Counted from the stretch's first letter, positions 17,191 through 26,022 are shown. The stretch is 64,000 bases of DNA from UBA3792 sp045114775 (GCA_045114775.1 JBGULC010000028.1:91575-155574); one strand, 5' to 3'. Program-made: numbers and translations. The notes: a model not told the origin generated them from the letters alone.

Positions 17191-17904
17191 TTACAATCTC
17201 TTTCCTTGAATAAAATAAGTATCGAGCAGAGCCTTGAACAGTTCCAGATCTTCCGGATACGTCAGCTTCAGGTTCAGAATCCTTGTCGGGACGACCTTCA
17301 TCGGTATTTGATGGGCAAGCGCGATGGCGCCGGCTGACGTCATGGAAGCCAGCTCTTCATCGCTTGCTTCGAAATAGATCCTTTTCAAATCGCCGAAGCG
17401 GAAAGCCTCCGGAGATGCTCCGGACACTATCTCCTGACGCGGTATCACATTGACCAGCATCATTTCCCCGTCCATCCGGTAGCAGGTATCATACTGACGT
17501 GCGCCGAGCGTCGCTCCGCCGTAATCCTTTACCGCCTGAATGATGCTCAGCGTGCCGTCTCTGTCCACATAAGGATGCGTCGCATCGTGCATCATGACAA
17601 CATCGGCGTCTTCCGAGAAGCCTTCGATCGCACGAAGCCCGTTTCGGATCGATTGCGAGCGATTGTCTCCGCCGGCGGCTATCAGAAGCTTTCCATGAAA
17701 AGCAATGTCCTTTACGGCATCTCGAACATAAGGGATCCAATCCGCATGCGAAACGATGCAGATATTGTCGATTTCTCCGATATCCGCATATCCTCTCACG
17801 ATATACCAGAAAACCGGCTTCCCTTCGATCTCAATAAACTGCTTCGGTCTTGCGGCGCCCATCCTGGTGCCGCTGCCGCCCATCATCAACAAAAGTGTAT
17901 TCAT
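17191..17904 (-). CDS. TarI/IspD-family cytidylyltransferase for a polyol phosphate
   Basis: A 237-residue nucleotidyltransferase. The N-terminal CTP loop MGGSGTRMGAARPKQF, the central MHDATHPYVD and the C-terminal RILNLKLTYPEDLELF fit the IspD/TarI family. IspD makes CDP-methylerythritol, whereas TarI makes CDP-ribitol. The setting between a polyol-phosphate dehydrogenase and a TagF-like transferase mirrors tarIJL, so a polyol phosphate is the likely substrate. Given the GatD-like partner, galactitol 1-phosphate is the favoured candidate. It begins 4 nt after the TagF-like gene, so translation is probably coupled. A role in isoprenoid synthesis is less likely, because no isoprenoid gene is nearby. 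Confidence 0.8.
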   Translation of the reverse strand: MNTLLLMMGGSGTRMGAARPKQFIEIEGKPVFWYIVRGYADIGEIDNICIVSHADWIPYVRDAVKDIAFHGKLLIAAGGDNRSQSIRNGLRAIEGFSEDADVVMMHDATHPYVDRDGTLSIIQAVKDYGGATLGARQYDTCYRMDGEMMLVNVIPRQEIVSGASPEAFRFGDLKRIYFEASDEELASMTSAGAIALAHQIPMKVVPTRILNLKLTYPEDLELFKALLDTYFIQGKRL

Positions 17905-17908
17905 ATCC

Positions 17909-19225
17909 TCACCCCATGATCTTTTCGATCAGATCCACAACCCGCTTGGCAGCATTGCCGTCCTCGAAGCATCCCTTATCCTTCAGGAATTCTTCCAATC
18001 TCGACCGATAAAGAGCATCGTCGAAATTCAGGATATTGTTTTCCAGCTCGTCGTTGTCTCTTGCGATCGGAAACGGTGTGGAGGAAAGCGGATAGTAGAA
18101 ACCTCTTTCCTGATTATACGATTCGATGTCCGTTGCAAAGATGAAGCCCGGCTTTCTCGTCAGCATAAAATCGTATATCCAACTGCTGTAATCCGTAATC
18201 GCTGCATCCGCGATCAGCATTAGCTCCTGAATATCCGGATACGACGAAAGATTGATCACGTTTTTCGAGCGCTTGAGTTTTTTTGTTTTTTTGCGCACGG
18301 TGGGATGCAGTCGGACGATCACTTTCCATTCTCCGCCGAACTTTTGAGACATTGCAGCACACAGCCGTTCATAATCCACGGCGTACGGGGTAAGCGAATG
18401 GCTGTCGCGGAACGTCGGCGCATAAAGAACGTATCTGTAATTGATTTCGGCCTCCTCCGCTTCCTGCGGGATCGGATCCGTTTCGTTTTGCTGATTCGGG
18501 TCGACCTGAGCTGCTTTCTGCATTTGCTCATCAGTCTCCTCTGAAGGCGGAAAAACCTTTTGAAGCACTTCTGCACGCTTCTCGTCGGTCTGATTGAACA
18601 GGATATCGTTTCGCGGATGTCCGTACTCAAGGATCTGTGTTTTGGGCCAGAATGATCCCCTGTAAACCTCATTCTCAAACTTGCTGTTTGAGATAATGTA
18701 GTCGGAAAGCTTGCCGACGCGTTTTGCGGCTGCAACCCATTCCTTTCCGTTATTGCTGGACGCATCGAAACGTTTGATACCCAAGGAACCGTGCCATGTT
18801 TCTATCCAGCACTGCTCTTTCTTTTTTGCGGACATCTTTTTTTGGAATTCGACTGAATTTGCGATAACGAGCTTGGATCTTCCCAGCTCACGGTAATAAT
18901 CGACGGTATACTGTTCAACCAGCCTGAATTCCTCCGGGAACGTCTCGTCATAAAGCGACGCCTTGCGGGAGCTGCACACGATCTCGTAGTCAAGATTTCT
19001 TCTTCTCAGTTCTTCAGCGATATACTTCGGATTGCAGGTATAATCTCCCTGAAACGAAATGAACATGATCTGCTTGGGATTCACCTTCATTCTCTTCGTC
19101 CAAAGATACCGGTAAAGCTTTCCGAGCGAATAATCGAGCTTTATCGTTAAATACTTTCTTGCAACCGAAAAAAGCCTGCCTTCGATTGCCGCCCTTTGTA
19201 TTTTTTTGCCCATGCTCATTGCCAT
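17909..19225 (-). CDS. CDP-polyol:poly(polyol phosphate) transferase (TagF/TarL family)
   Basis: A 438-residue member of the CDP-glycerol glycerophosphotransferase family. It shows ETWHGSLGIKRFD with the catalytic His, LEYGHPRNDILF, VIVRLHPTVRKK and AITDYSSWIYDFMLTRKP. Residues about 218-262 are a Gln/Glu/Pro-rich insertion unlike the compact enzyme at 12395-13513. A basic, amphipathic N-terminus is suited to membrane attachment. It probably polymerises polyol-phosphate units from the CDP donor made by the next gene. It is the first gene of the four-gene operon, behind a consensus promoter and a GGGGGAGG ribosome site. Polymer chemistry cannot be read from the sequence. Confidence 0.85.
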   Translation of the reverse strand: MAMSMGKKIQRAAIEGRLFSVARKYLTIKLDYSLGKLYRYLWTKRMKVNPKQIMFISFQGDYTCNPKYIAEELRRRNLDYEIVCSSRKASLYDETFPEEFRLVEQYTVDYYRELGRSKLVIANSVEFQKKMSAKKKEQCWIETWHGSLGIKRFDASSNNGKEWVAAAKRVGKLSDYIISNSKFENEVYRGSFWPKTQILEYGHPRNDILFNQTDEKRAEVLQKVFPPSEETDEQMQKAAQVDPNQQNETDPIPQEAEEAEINYRYVLYAPTFRDSHSLTPYAVDYERLCAAMSQKFGGEWKVIVRLHPTVRKKTKKLKRSKNVINLSSYPDIQELMLIADAAITDYSSWIYDFMLTRKPGFIFATDIESYNQERGFYYPLSSTPFPIARDNDELENNILNFDDALYRSRLEEFLKDKGCFEDGNAAKRVVDLIEKIMG

Positions 19226-19275
19226 ATACGGTACCTCCCCCTCTAAAAAGCTGCCGTTCGCTTTATTGATTTAGT

Positions 19276-19304
19276 ATTATACAGCAATACGACCTGTTTT
19301 TCAA
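19276..19304 (-). promoter_or_regulatory. Promoter of the CDP-polyol operon
   Basis: Minus strand: -35 TTGAAA, 17-bp spacer, -10 TATAAT, about 50 nt upstream of the ATG at 19225. Confidence 0.7.
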
Positions 19305-19442
19305 CCGGAAAACGGCATATTGAATTCATATATTGTCAACATACAGCCATGATTTGAAAATCTGCCGTTCTTTTCCTTTTGTGCAGCCCGACCGCAGAAC
19401 CGTTTATGCGCCGGCGCCGTACTGCTTCGGAGAGTATTGCAT

Positions 19443-19468
19443 CAAAAAGTCCGGCGCACGGCCGGACA
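19443..19468 (-). terminator. Terminator after the acyl-CoA ligase gene
   Basis: A 7-bp GC-rich stem GTCCGGC/GCCGGAC with a 5-nt loop is followed on the minus strand by TTTTT. It lies 20 nt downstream of the stop at 19488. Confidence 0.7.
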
Positions 19469-19487
19469 GTGACTATTGATGTTTACG

Positions 19488-21203
19488 CTATGCTTGAGCT
19501 TTAATCCTTGCGAGTTCTTCCTCCTCCAGCGCGCGGTAGGCGACCTTGCCGACGAGCGTCTTCGGCATATCGTCCTTGAACTCGATGTCGTATGGCATCG
19601 CGTATTTCGCGATGTTCTTGCGGCAGTAGGCCAGAAGCTCCTGTTTCGTTTCCTCTGTTGCGGGAACGTCCTTCGCAAGCTTTACGAACGCCTTGACCTT
19701 CTGCATCTTATAAGGATCCGGAACGCCGATGACGCAGCTCATCTGCACCTTCTCGTTCGCGTCGAGGATGTTCTCGATCTGCCCCGGATAGATGTTGTAG
19801 CCGGACGAAATGATCATGCGCTTTGCGCGGCCTTTGAAGTAGACGAAGCCTTCCTCGTCCATCGTGCCGAGATCGCCGGTATAGACCCAGGTAAGCCCGT
19901 CGGCGTGCGTGCGCAGTGTCTTTGCGGTCTCGTCCGGATGCTTCATGTACTCTTTCATCACGGTCGGACCGGCAAGCAGGATCTCTCCCTCCTCGCCGTA
20001 CGGCAGCTCGCGGTCCGCGTCCGGTTCGACGATCTTGATATACGTGTCCGGGAACGGAAGCCCGATCGATCCCTCCTTGAACATGTGCGGCGGCGTGAGG
20101 CAGCAGGCCGTGACGGTCTCCGTCGTGCCGTATCCCTCGCGCACCTGAATGACCGCCTTGTGATCGTACAGGAATGTGTCGAATTTCTTTTTCAGCTCGA
20201 TCGAAAGGCTGTCCCCGCCGGAGAATACGCCTTTCAGGCAGCTCAGGTCCGCGCCGTCCATGCTCGGAAGCCGCAGCAGCGCCTCATACAGCGTCGGCAC
20301 GCCCGCGATGAAGTTGCAGCGGTACTTCACGATGTCCTTCGCGTAGGATTTCGCCGTGAACCGCGGCACGAGGATGCATCGCCCGCCCTGAGACAGCATG
20401 GTATGGATGCAGACGCCGAGACCGAAGCCGTGAAACAGCGGCATCGCGGCGAGCATCTTATCGCCGATGCGGAACATCGGGTTTGCGGCCTTTACCTGCT
20501 CGCCGAGCGCATTGAAGTTTTTATTGGTCAGCACGATGCCCTTGGTCGTGCCCGTCGTGCCGCCCGAATAGAGGATGACAGCCGGATCGTCCGACTTGCG
20601 TTCGACCCTGTACTTATAGAAGCAGCACTCCGACAGCCGCATGAACTCACGCCAACGGATGACCGGCGCGTCCTTCGGGATCTTTTTGATCTTGCGTCCC
20701 TCGGTGAGCATGTAGCCCGCGCGAAGCGGCTGAGAGAGCGCGTCCTTGACCGACGCGATGATGATGTTGACGACCTTCGTGTTCTCGCGGATCGCTTCAA
20801 ACTTGCCGTAGAACTGGTCCAGCGTGATCGCGGTCACGCTCTCGGATTCGTTCAGATAGAACTCGATCTCCTTTTCGGCGGAAAGCGGATGGATCATGTT
20901 CGCGACGGCGCCGACAAGGTTGACCGCGTAGAACATATAGATCGCCTGCGGACAGTTCGGCATGGCGATCGTGACCTTGTCGTTTTCGCGAACGCCGATC
21001 GTTTTCAGCGCCTTTGCGCAGCGCTCGATCTCGTGCACCATCTGCCGGTAGGTCGTCGGTCGCCCCATAAAGTCGAACGCCACGTTGTCCGGATACTGCT
21101 TTGCAACGTCTGCGACCTTGTCGAACATCGAGCCTTCAAAGTATTCCAGGTGAAGCGGCACGGAGCCGAGGTGCTCCGCCCACGGTGTCTTTGCTGTGAT
21201 CAT
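19488..21203 (-). CDS. Long-chain acyl-CoA synthetase (AMP-forming)
   Basis: A 571-residue ANL-superfamily enzyme. The AMP-binding motif ILYSGGTTGTTKGIVLTN is followed by the central REGYGTTETVTACC, then YTGDLGTMDEEGFVYFKGR and the C-terminal GYNIYPGQIE hinge. The catalytic Lys is in PKTLVGKVAYR. It activates a fatty or other carboxylic acid to an acyl-adenylate and then to the CoA ester in the cytoplasm. It lies 15 nt downstream of the E2-like acyltransferase gene, so the two probably act in sequence: activate an acid, then transfer the acyl group. The acid is unknown. Confidence 0.9.
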   Translation of the reverse strand: MITAKTPWAEHLGSVPLHLEYFEGSMFDKVADVAKQYPDNVAFDFMGRPTTYRQMVHEIERCAKALKTIGVRENDKVTIAMPNCPQAIYMFYAVNLVGAVANMIHPLSAEKEIEFYLNESESVTAITLDQFYGKFEAIRENTKVVNIIIASVKDALSQPLRAGYMLTEGRKIKKIPKDAPVIRWREFMRLSECCFYKYRVERKSDDPAVILYSGGTTGTTKGIVLTNKNFNALGEQVKAANPMFRIGDKMLAAMPLFHGFGLGVCIHTMLSQGGRCILVPRFTAKSYAKDIVKYRCNFIAGVPTLYEALLRLPSMDGADLSCLKGVFSGGDSLSIELKKKFDTFLYDHKAVIQVREGYGTTETVTACCLTPPHMFKEGSIGLPFPDTYIKIVEPDADRELPYGEEGEILLAGPTVMKEYMKHPDETAKTLRTHADGLTWVYTGDLGTMDEEGFVYFKGRAKRMIISSGYNIYPGQIENILDANEKVQMSCVIGVPDPYKMQKVKAFVKLAKDVPATEETKQELLAYCRKNIAKYAMPYDIEFKDDMPKTLVGKVAYRALEEEELARIKAQA

Positions 21204-21218
21204 TGCATTCCCCTTTTA

Positions 21219-22094
21219 TCAATACTCAAATCCGCTGGGCTCGGAAAGCGGCTTGTCCAGCAGCTCGGGATGCGCGAAGATGTACTTCACGAGCCGCAGG
21301 CTGCGCACGAAATAGAATCCGTCGCCGATGCGCTCGTCGATCGTCGCGCCGAAATCGACCACGTCGCGGATCTGCTTCGTCCCATCCGGCATGACCATCT
21401 CTTCCTTGTGCAGTGTGCCGACCGTGATCATGATGCTGTTCGTTCCGTAGTTGTTCAGATGGTGATAGACCGCAGGCCCCTTGATGCTGCCGAGGTTGGA
21501 CAGCAGGACCGTGCTGTAATTGGAATCGCCTTCCTTCAAAGACTTCGGCACTCTGCCGAAGAAATCGAGGATCCGGATAAACCGGAACACCAGCATCAGC
21601 AGAAAGCGGGGGATCTTCGCAAACGAATCGACCGTCGCGTCCATACCGCCCGTCGAATGCTCATGCTTGCGTACCTCGCGCACATCGCCGTAGATCTGAT
21701 GGCTGATCTCGTCGATCGTGTCGGTATCCTTCGGAACGACCTGCATGAACGCTTCCTCGGCGTCGTCGGCAAAGCGGCGTTTCGCCATGAACGAAAGGCT
21801 GATCGAATCCCGTTCATACATCCGTCTGCCCTGCACATAGCGGTTCATATGCGGCCGCTCCTTGATCATCCGCGCGATCGCAAGCACGAAGCAGTGGAAC
21901 AGCGTCGTTTTGTAGTTGTCGTGCTCAGCATTCTTTTTTTCGATGAACTTCACAAGCTCCGTCGCGTCGATCTTATCGGCAAGATAAACCTCGCTCTCGG
22001 TCCGCTTCGGCATCAGATGAAAAATAATCGTCGTCAATCCCGATACGTCCTTGACGTACCGTGCGCCGGGCCGGTCGCCCCATTTTCTCTTCAT
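21219..22094 (-). CDS. Chloramphenicol-acetyltransferase-fold protein (E2-like), catalytic His replaced
   Basis: A 291-residue protein resembling the catalytic domain of 2-oxoacid dehydrogenase E2, without lipoyl or peripheral-subunit-binding domains. The C-terminal part VDFGATIDERIGDGFYF aligns with the E2 active-site loop DHRVIDG. The general-base His is replaced by Glu254, while Asp258 and Gly259 are kept. Earlier segments such as VLLSNLGSIKG match the conserved E2 strand. As the first gene of an operon with an acyl-CoA synthetase it may bind or transfer the acyl group, or be a non-catalytic partner. No E1 or E3 gene is present, so it is not part of a dehydrogenase complex here. Confidence 0.75.
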   Translation of the reverse strand: MKRKWGDRPGARYVKDVSGLTTIIFHLMPKRTESEVYLADKIDATELVKFIEKKNAEHDNYKTTLFHCFVLAIARMIKERPHMNRYVQGRRMYERDSISLSFMAKRRFADDAEEAFMQVVPKDTDTIDEISHQIYGDVREVRKHEHSTGGMDATVDSFAKIPRFLLMLVFRFIRILDFFGRVPKSLKEGDSNYSTVLLSNLGSIKGPAVYHHLNNYGTNSIMITVGTLHKEEMVMPDGTKQIRDVVDFGATIDERIGDGFYFVRSLRLVKYIFAHPELLDKPLSEPSGFEY

Positions 22095-22166
22095 GAACAG
22101 TTACCCCCTTTATGCTGCGGTCTCATCCCCGTCGGAAACGCGGCTTTTGATTTCACACTGTTCGAT

Positions 22167-22195
22167 ATCATACCATAATATACAAAAATCGACAA
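22167..22195 (-). promoter_or_regulatory. Promoter of the E2-like/acyl-CoA ligase operon
   Basis: Minus strand: -35 TTGTCG, 17-bp spacer, -10 TATGAT. The leader to the ATG at 22094 is about 65 nt. Confidence 0.55.
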
Positions 22196-22290
22196 GCCCA
22201 AATTGGCTATTTTGCGTTTATTCTATCGGAGTTGTTAGGAAAATCTTCGTTTGACCGACGTATTCGGTCTTTTGCTCCATGCGTCCTGAT

Positions 22291-22327
22291 AAAAAAGCAA
22301 AAGAGGCGGATCGCTTATATCCGCCTC
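22291..22327 (-). terminator. Terminator after the 37-residue peptide gene
   Basis: A 9-bp perfect stem GAGGCGGAT/ATCCGCCTC with a 7-nt loop is followed on the minus strand by TTTTGCTTTTTT. It ends the operon of the secreted repeat protein and the small peptide. Confidence 0.85.
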
Positions 22328-22342
22328 TCAATGCTGTATAGT

Positions 22343-22456
22343 TTATTCGCCGGTTTCCGGAAGCGGTGTATCGCCGCTTGTACTTGTTGCGATGACGTCT
22401 GCCTCGCAATCAAACCGCAGGATCTCAACCGTCGCTTTTTCGTATACTTCTTTCAT
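22343..22456 (-). CDS. Small 37-residue acidic peptide of unknown function
   Basis: The ATG at 22456 has a good AGAAGGAGAG site. The 37 codons begin MKEVYEKATVEILRF, continue through DVIATS and end in a Thr/Pro/Glu-rich tail. This N-terminal pattern (Met-Lys-x-x-Tyr-x-x-x-x-x-Glu-Ile-Leu, then Asp-Val-Ile-x-x-Ser) recurs in short Firmicute peptides of unknown role. It lies 23 nt after the stop of the 1124-residue secreted protein, and a strong terminator follows, so it is expressed as the last gene of that operon. It has one Cys, no signal peptide and no modification enzyme beside it. It may be a precursor peptide, or an accessory of the secreted protein. Confidence 0.7.
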   Translation of the reverse strand: MKEVYEKATVEILRFDCEADVIATSTSGDTPLPETGE

Positions 22457-22479
22457 TGCTTTTTCTCTCCTTCTCCGGT

Positions 22480-25400
22480 TTAATTGTTGTTCAGGCCTGC
22501 GCGATACGTGACTTCTGCTTCGTGGAACTGATACATAGCCGCAACCATCATCCTTGCCTCATCCAGGAACGGTATGGCTCCTTCTTCGGCCTTCAGTACA
22601 GCATCGATATACGAGAACACGGAAGCCGTGATCACGTATTTGCGCCCCGCATTTCCCTTAACGGTAAACTGCTTATCCAGATTATGCGGCGTGATGCCTT
22701 CGATCTTGACCTCGTAGCAGCGGTCCGATCCGGAGGTGATGTCTCTGATCGTCCATGTGTAACCGCTGCGCTTGATCATCGGATTGTCAAGCGAAAGCGT
22801 CAGCGCGCTGGTGATGCGTACCGTCGGAACGGACGTCGTATTCTCCTTCATATGGATCTGAACGAACAACGCAGTGGCGGATTCCAAAGAAACCGCAAGC
22901 GTAACGCGATCGACGTCCGATTTCCCAAGCTCCAGATTGCCGGGATACTCACGCGAATGGCTTTCGGTCATTCTTCCGATCGCATCATAATCGTACTGCG
23001 TCGCATAGTAACGCACGACCGGCGTATAGTATCCGACAAGCGTCGGCTTGGCTTTGAAGAAATACTGCTGCGAATAGTAGCCGAAATCGATCATGGCGCG
23101 AATAACGCGCAGCGCGTCGACGTTACCGTCCTGCGTGCTGTCCGCACGCTCGAAGTATTTGACATACTCCTCGAGCGAATAGTGCTTGTAAGAAATCTTT
23201 TCGCCGTCGCACCAAAGCTCTGCGGTGATATCGTCTGCCATCTGGATCGCGTTCAGGAAGCAGGTAAAGCCGTAGTTGTCCGGGTTCACAGAGCTCTTAT
23301 GGTTCGGATCGAAGGTATCGATCTGTTCGTCCGTGGACTTGCCGATCTTGAAGTGCATCTCACACTTCGAGGTGTCGAGCCCCGTGAGGTCGACGTAGAA
23401 GTTGATGCCGATCTGTCCGGAGAGCAGCACGGACTGTGTACGGAAGACCTTGCGCATCGGCGCGTGGATCACGACATCCGCCGCCGGCATGGTGAAGTAC
23501 CAGCGATCGCCGTCCTTCGTCAGGTTCACGGTGTTGCTGCCATACGTGATGTACGGCGTTCCGTCGAGCGCGTAGCCCGCCTCCGCAAGGATGGAAACGT
23601 AGACCTTCTGGTTCAGCGCGAGCTCATAGATGATGTTCGTCTCGTTTGCGCGGCTGTCGCGAATGAACGGCGTACCGGTGGAAAGCGAGATGCTGCCGTG
23701 CTCAAGGTTGTAGGTCAGCGACTCTGCGTTCAGCGGGTTTACCGTCGATTTGTCTGCGGCGTCCGCCTTGTATGCCTTCTGCACGTCGAACACGTGGTTC
23801 GTCCAGTCGACGCGCGGATAGTGGATCTGTCCGTCGTAGCCGGTCACGTTGCCGATCTGCTCCTCGAAGAAGACGAAGACCATGCCGGTATAGGCCGGAT
23901 CCTGCGGATATTCGCTGTCGGAATAGCGGTAGGTCGGGTATTCAAGGCTCATGCCGTCCGGCAGCCATTCGGTGATCGAACCGTTCTGGACCTTAACGAC
24001 CTTGATCTTGTCGCCCGATTCGAGCCAGGTCAGGACCATATGCTCGTATTCGGAGCCGTACAGGCCTTTGATGGTCTCGTTCTTGTTGTTGATGATCTCG
24101 TTGCCGTTGAACTCCTTGTTGATAAAGAGCTTGTCGTCCTGACGGATCTGCGAGGTCGCAATATCGACAAGGTAGAAATCGTACGGCAGGTGTCTGACAA
24201 AGATGCAGTTCTGGAACCAGTCGGAAGGTCCGCCGTAGCCCGGGCGGAAGTAGATGACGCTCGTGCCCGCGTCGGCGCTCGTGACCGTGTAGTTCGGTCC
24301 GGTTGCCGGGTACCATGTGTCGATCGCGCCGTCCACGACCTTGACGACCTTGATCTTCTGTCCCGCCACGAGGTCGACCGTCAGGAGCATCTGTCCGGAG
24401 ACCGAAAGGTCGTCGACAAACTTGTCGTTGCCGTCAATGTCTGCCGCCGTAAAGCCGTACTGTCCGATCAGGTAGTAGCCGTTGGTCGCAAGCTTCTTAT
24501 AGGTCGCAGTGACGGTAACGGGCGCGGCCGGCATCGTGAACTCGTAAATGAAGGTCTGTCCGTCCTGCTCCTTCAACGTCACCTCCACGGTCTCGTTCGT
24601 CGTGTTGTTCTTCACGGTCAGGGTCTTGACCGCGTAATCCTCGTTTGCGTTGACGACGATCTGCACCGTGGTATTCGCGTACGCTTCGTTGTTGCGCGGG
24701 ATCGCGTTCATCGTGCCCTGTACGCCGCTGTCCAGCGTGATCGCGTACGCCGTGCGGATGAAGTAAACGTTGACGATCGCGTCGGCGTCCGGCATCGTGA
24801 AGGTCAAAACGCCGTCGCCCTGCGCGACATCGTTGACCACCATTTGTTTGAAAACGTAGCCGATGCTCGCCTCGATCGTGATCGTAACGGTCTCGCCGGG
24901 CTCCGCCGTGGTCTTGTCCGCGAATGCGGTGCCGAGGCCGTATGCGGTTACATGAATCGAATAACTGCCTGCCGTGACTTCATCAAAGACCGCTTCGACG
25001 GTGATCGCATAGCCCGGCATAGTAAAGGTATACGAACTGTTCGCGAGATACTCCGACGTGACGTCTCTGCCGTCGACCTTCAGCGCGCGGAACGAGTAGC
25101 CATCGGCGGGCGTAACGGTCAACGTGACTTCGCTGCCTTCAAGCGCTTCCGTCGGGACCGCGACCGTGCCCTCGCCGGTCACATGCGTCGTGATCCGATA
25201 GGACTGTGCAGGCGGGATCTCCTTGAACGTGACGGAAAGCGTAACGGCTTCGGCGGGCATTGTAAACGTGCCGGTGTTGCCTTCGAAATTCCATGTCTCA
25301 GGCGCGCCGGTAACGGAATCGAGCTCATAGCCCTCGTTCGGCGTGATCGTGACGGTGACGGTCTCGCCCGCCTGCGCCGCGGTTTTGTCCGCGACCGCCG

Positions 25401-25854
25401 TGCCGTTGCCGTCGGTGGTGACCGTGACTGTATAGGTCGTGATCACGTTCTTTTCGGCGTAGAGGCAGTTATAATGCCAGCCGGCTTCACCGTCGGAATT
25501 CGGACGGAAATAGATCGTGTAATTGCCCGCTTCGGAGATCGTATAGTTGTTGTCCATGCCATCCGGGTACCACGCGGATTTGTTCCCGTTGGTGACCTTA
25601 AACTCCGCGTTGGCTTCAAGGTCCAGCGTGATCATGTACTCCGTCGTGCTCGAGCCGGTATTCTGCGTGAGCTTATAATCCTCGTTCACGTTCCAGCCGT
25701 TCATGGAACCGACCAGATAGAAGTCCGACGCGCCGCGCTCCTGCTGCGGTTCTTCCGTGTCCGCCGCCGTCACGCTGCCGAACAGGCCGAATACCATCAC
25801 CAGCGCGATCAGAAGCGACAGGACGCGTCTTGTCTTTCCGTACCGTTCATTCAT
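22480..25854 (-). CDS. Secreted multidomain protein with carbohydrate-binding-like and InlB-type B-repeat domains
   Basis: A 1124-residue exported protein. The signal peptide is RRVLSLLIALVMVFGLFG followed by an Ala-Ala cleavage region. After it comes a starch-binding-like module (FYLVGSMNGWN...YTIYFRPNSDGE). About four divergent InlB B-repeat-like units follow, each ending in a variant of FTMPAxAVTVxxxF. A second FYLIGQYGF-type module and a third lie near 450-620, and another TMPAADVVIHA repeat follows. A roughly 330-residue C-terminal region contains QIGINFYVDLTGLD. No sortase motif or membrane anchor is visible. It is probably a cell-surface or matrix protein that binds glycans. It has its own promoter and is followed by the 37-residue peptide. 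Confidence 0.85.
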   Translation of the reverse strand: MNERYGKTRRVLSLLIALVMVFGLFGSVTAADTEEPQQERGASDFYLVGSMNGWNVNEDYKLTQNTGSSTTEYMITLDLEANAEFKVTNGNKSAWYPDGMDNNYTISEAGNYTIYFRPNSDGEAGWHYNCLYAEKNVITTYTVTVTTDGNGTAVADKTAAQAGETVTVTITPNEGYELDSVTGAPETWNFEGNTGTFTMPAEAVTLSVTFKEIPPAQSYRITTHVTGEGTVAVPTEALEGSEVTLTVTPADGYSFRALKVDGRDVTSEYLANSSYTFTMPGYAITVEAVFDEVTAGSYSIHVTAYGLGTAFADKTTAEPGETVTITIEASIGYVFKQMVVNDVAQGDGVLTFTMPDADAIVNVYFIRTAYAITLDSGVQGTMNAIPRNNEAYANTTVQIVVNANEDYAVKTLTVKNNTTNETVEVTLKEQDGQTFIYEFTMPAAPVTVTATYKKLATNGYYLIGQYGFTAADIDGNDKFVDDLSVSGQMLLTVDLVAGQKIKVVKVVDGAIDTWYPATGPNYTVTSADAGTSVIYFRPGYGGPSDWFQNCIFVRHLPYDFYLVDIATSQIRQDDKLFINKEFNGNEIINNKNETIKGLYGSEYEHMVLTWLESGDKIKVVKVQNGSITEWLPDGMSLEYPTYRYSDSEYPQDPAYTGMVFVFFEEQIGNVTGYDGQIHYPRVDWTNHVFDVQKAYKADAADKSTVNPLNAESLTYNLEHGSISLSTGTPFIRDSRANETNIIYELALNQKVYVSILAEAGYALDGTPYITYGSNTVNLTKDGDRWYFTMPAADVVIHAPMRKVFRTQSVLLSGQIGINFYVDLTGLDTSKCEMHFKIGKSTDEQIDTFDPNHKSSVNPDNYGFTCFLNAIQMADDITAELWCDGEKISYKHYSLEEYVKYFERADSTQDGNVDALRVIRAMIDFGYYSQQYFFKAKPTLVGYYTPVVRYYATQYDYDAIGRMTESHSREYPGNLELGKSDVDRVTLAVSLESATALFVQIHMKENTTSVPTVRITSALTLSLDNPMIKRSGYTWTIRDITSGSDRCYEVKIEGITPHNLDKQFTVKGNAGRKYVITASVFSYIDAVLKAEEGAIPFLDEARMMVAAMYQFHEAEVTYRAGLNNN

Positions 25855-25908
25855 CTTGATGCATCTCCTTCACAGATAGTCATGCTGTATGCATACCAAT
25901 TCTTATAT

Positions 25909-25937
25909 ATTATAGTAAAATCAATGTAAAATGTCTA
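25909..25937 (-). promoter_or_regulatory. Promoter of the secreted repeat-protein gene
   Basis: Minus strand: -35 TAGACA, 17-bp spacer, -10 TATAAT. The leader to the ATG at 25854 is about 50 nt and contains AAGGAG. Confidence 0.55.
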
Positions 25938-26022
25938 TATGTTTTCACGAAAAAATCGTCAAAATATGCGTAAATATCGAAAACTCTCCGTTGCTTCGGG
26001 GGCTTTTCTTTTGGCCCGAAAG

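Noticed and set aside
17191..17904. IspD of the isoprenoid (MEP) pathway
   Set aside because: The gene is embedded and translationally coupled in an operon with a polyol dehydrogenase and a TagF-like transferase, and no MEP gene is near. Not fully excluded.
19476..22178. Plus-strand frame of 900 codons
   Set aside because: It runs antisense through the acyl-CoA ligase and E2-like genes, both of which have clear family motifs.
22456..25929. Plus-strand frame of 1157 codons
   Set aside because: Antisense to the secreted repeat protein, which has a signal peptide, repeated domains, a promoter and a ribosome site.
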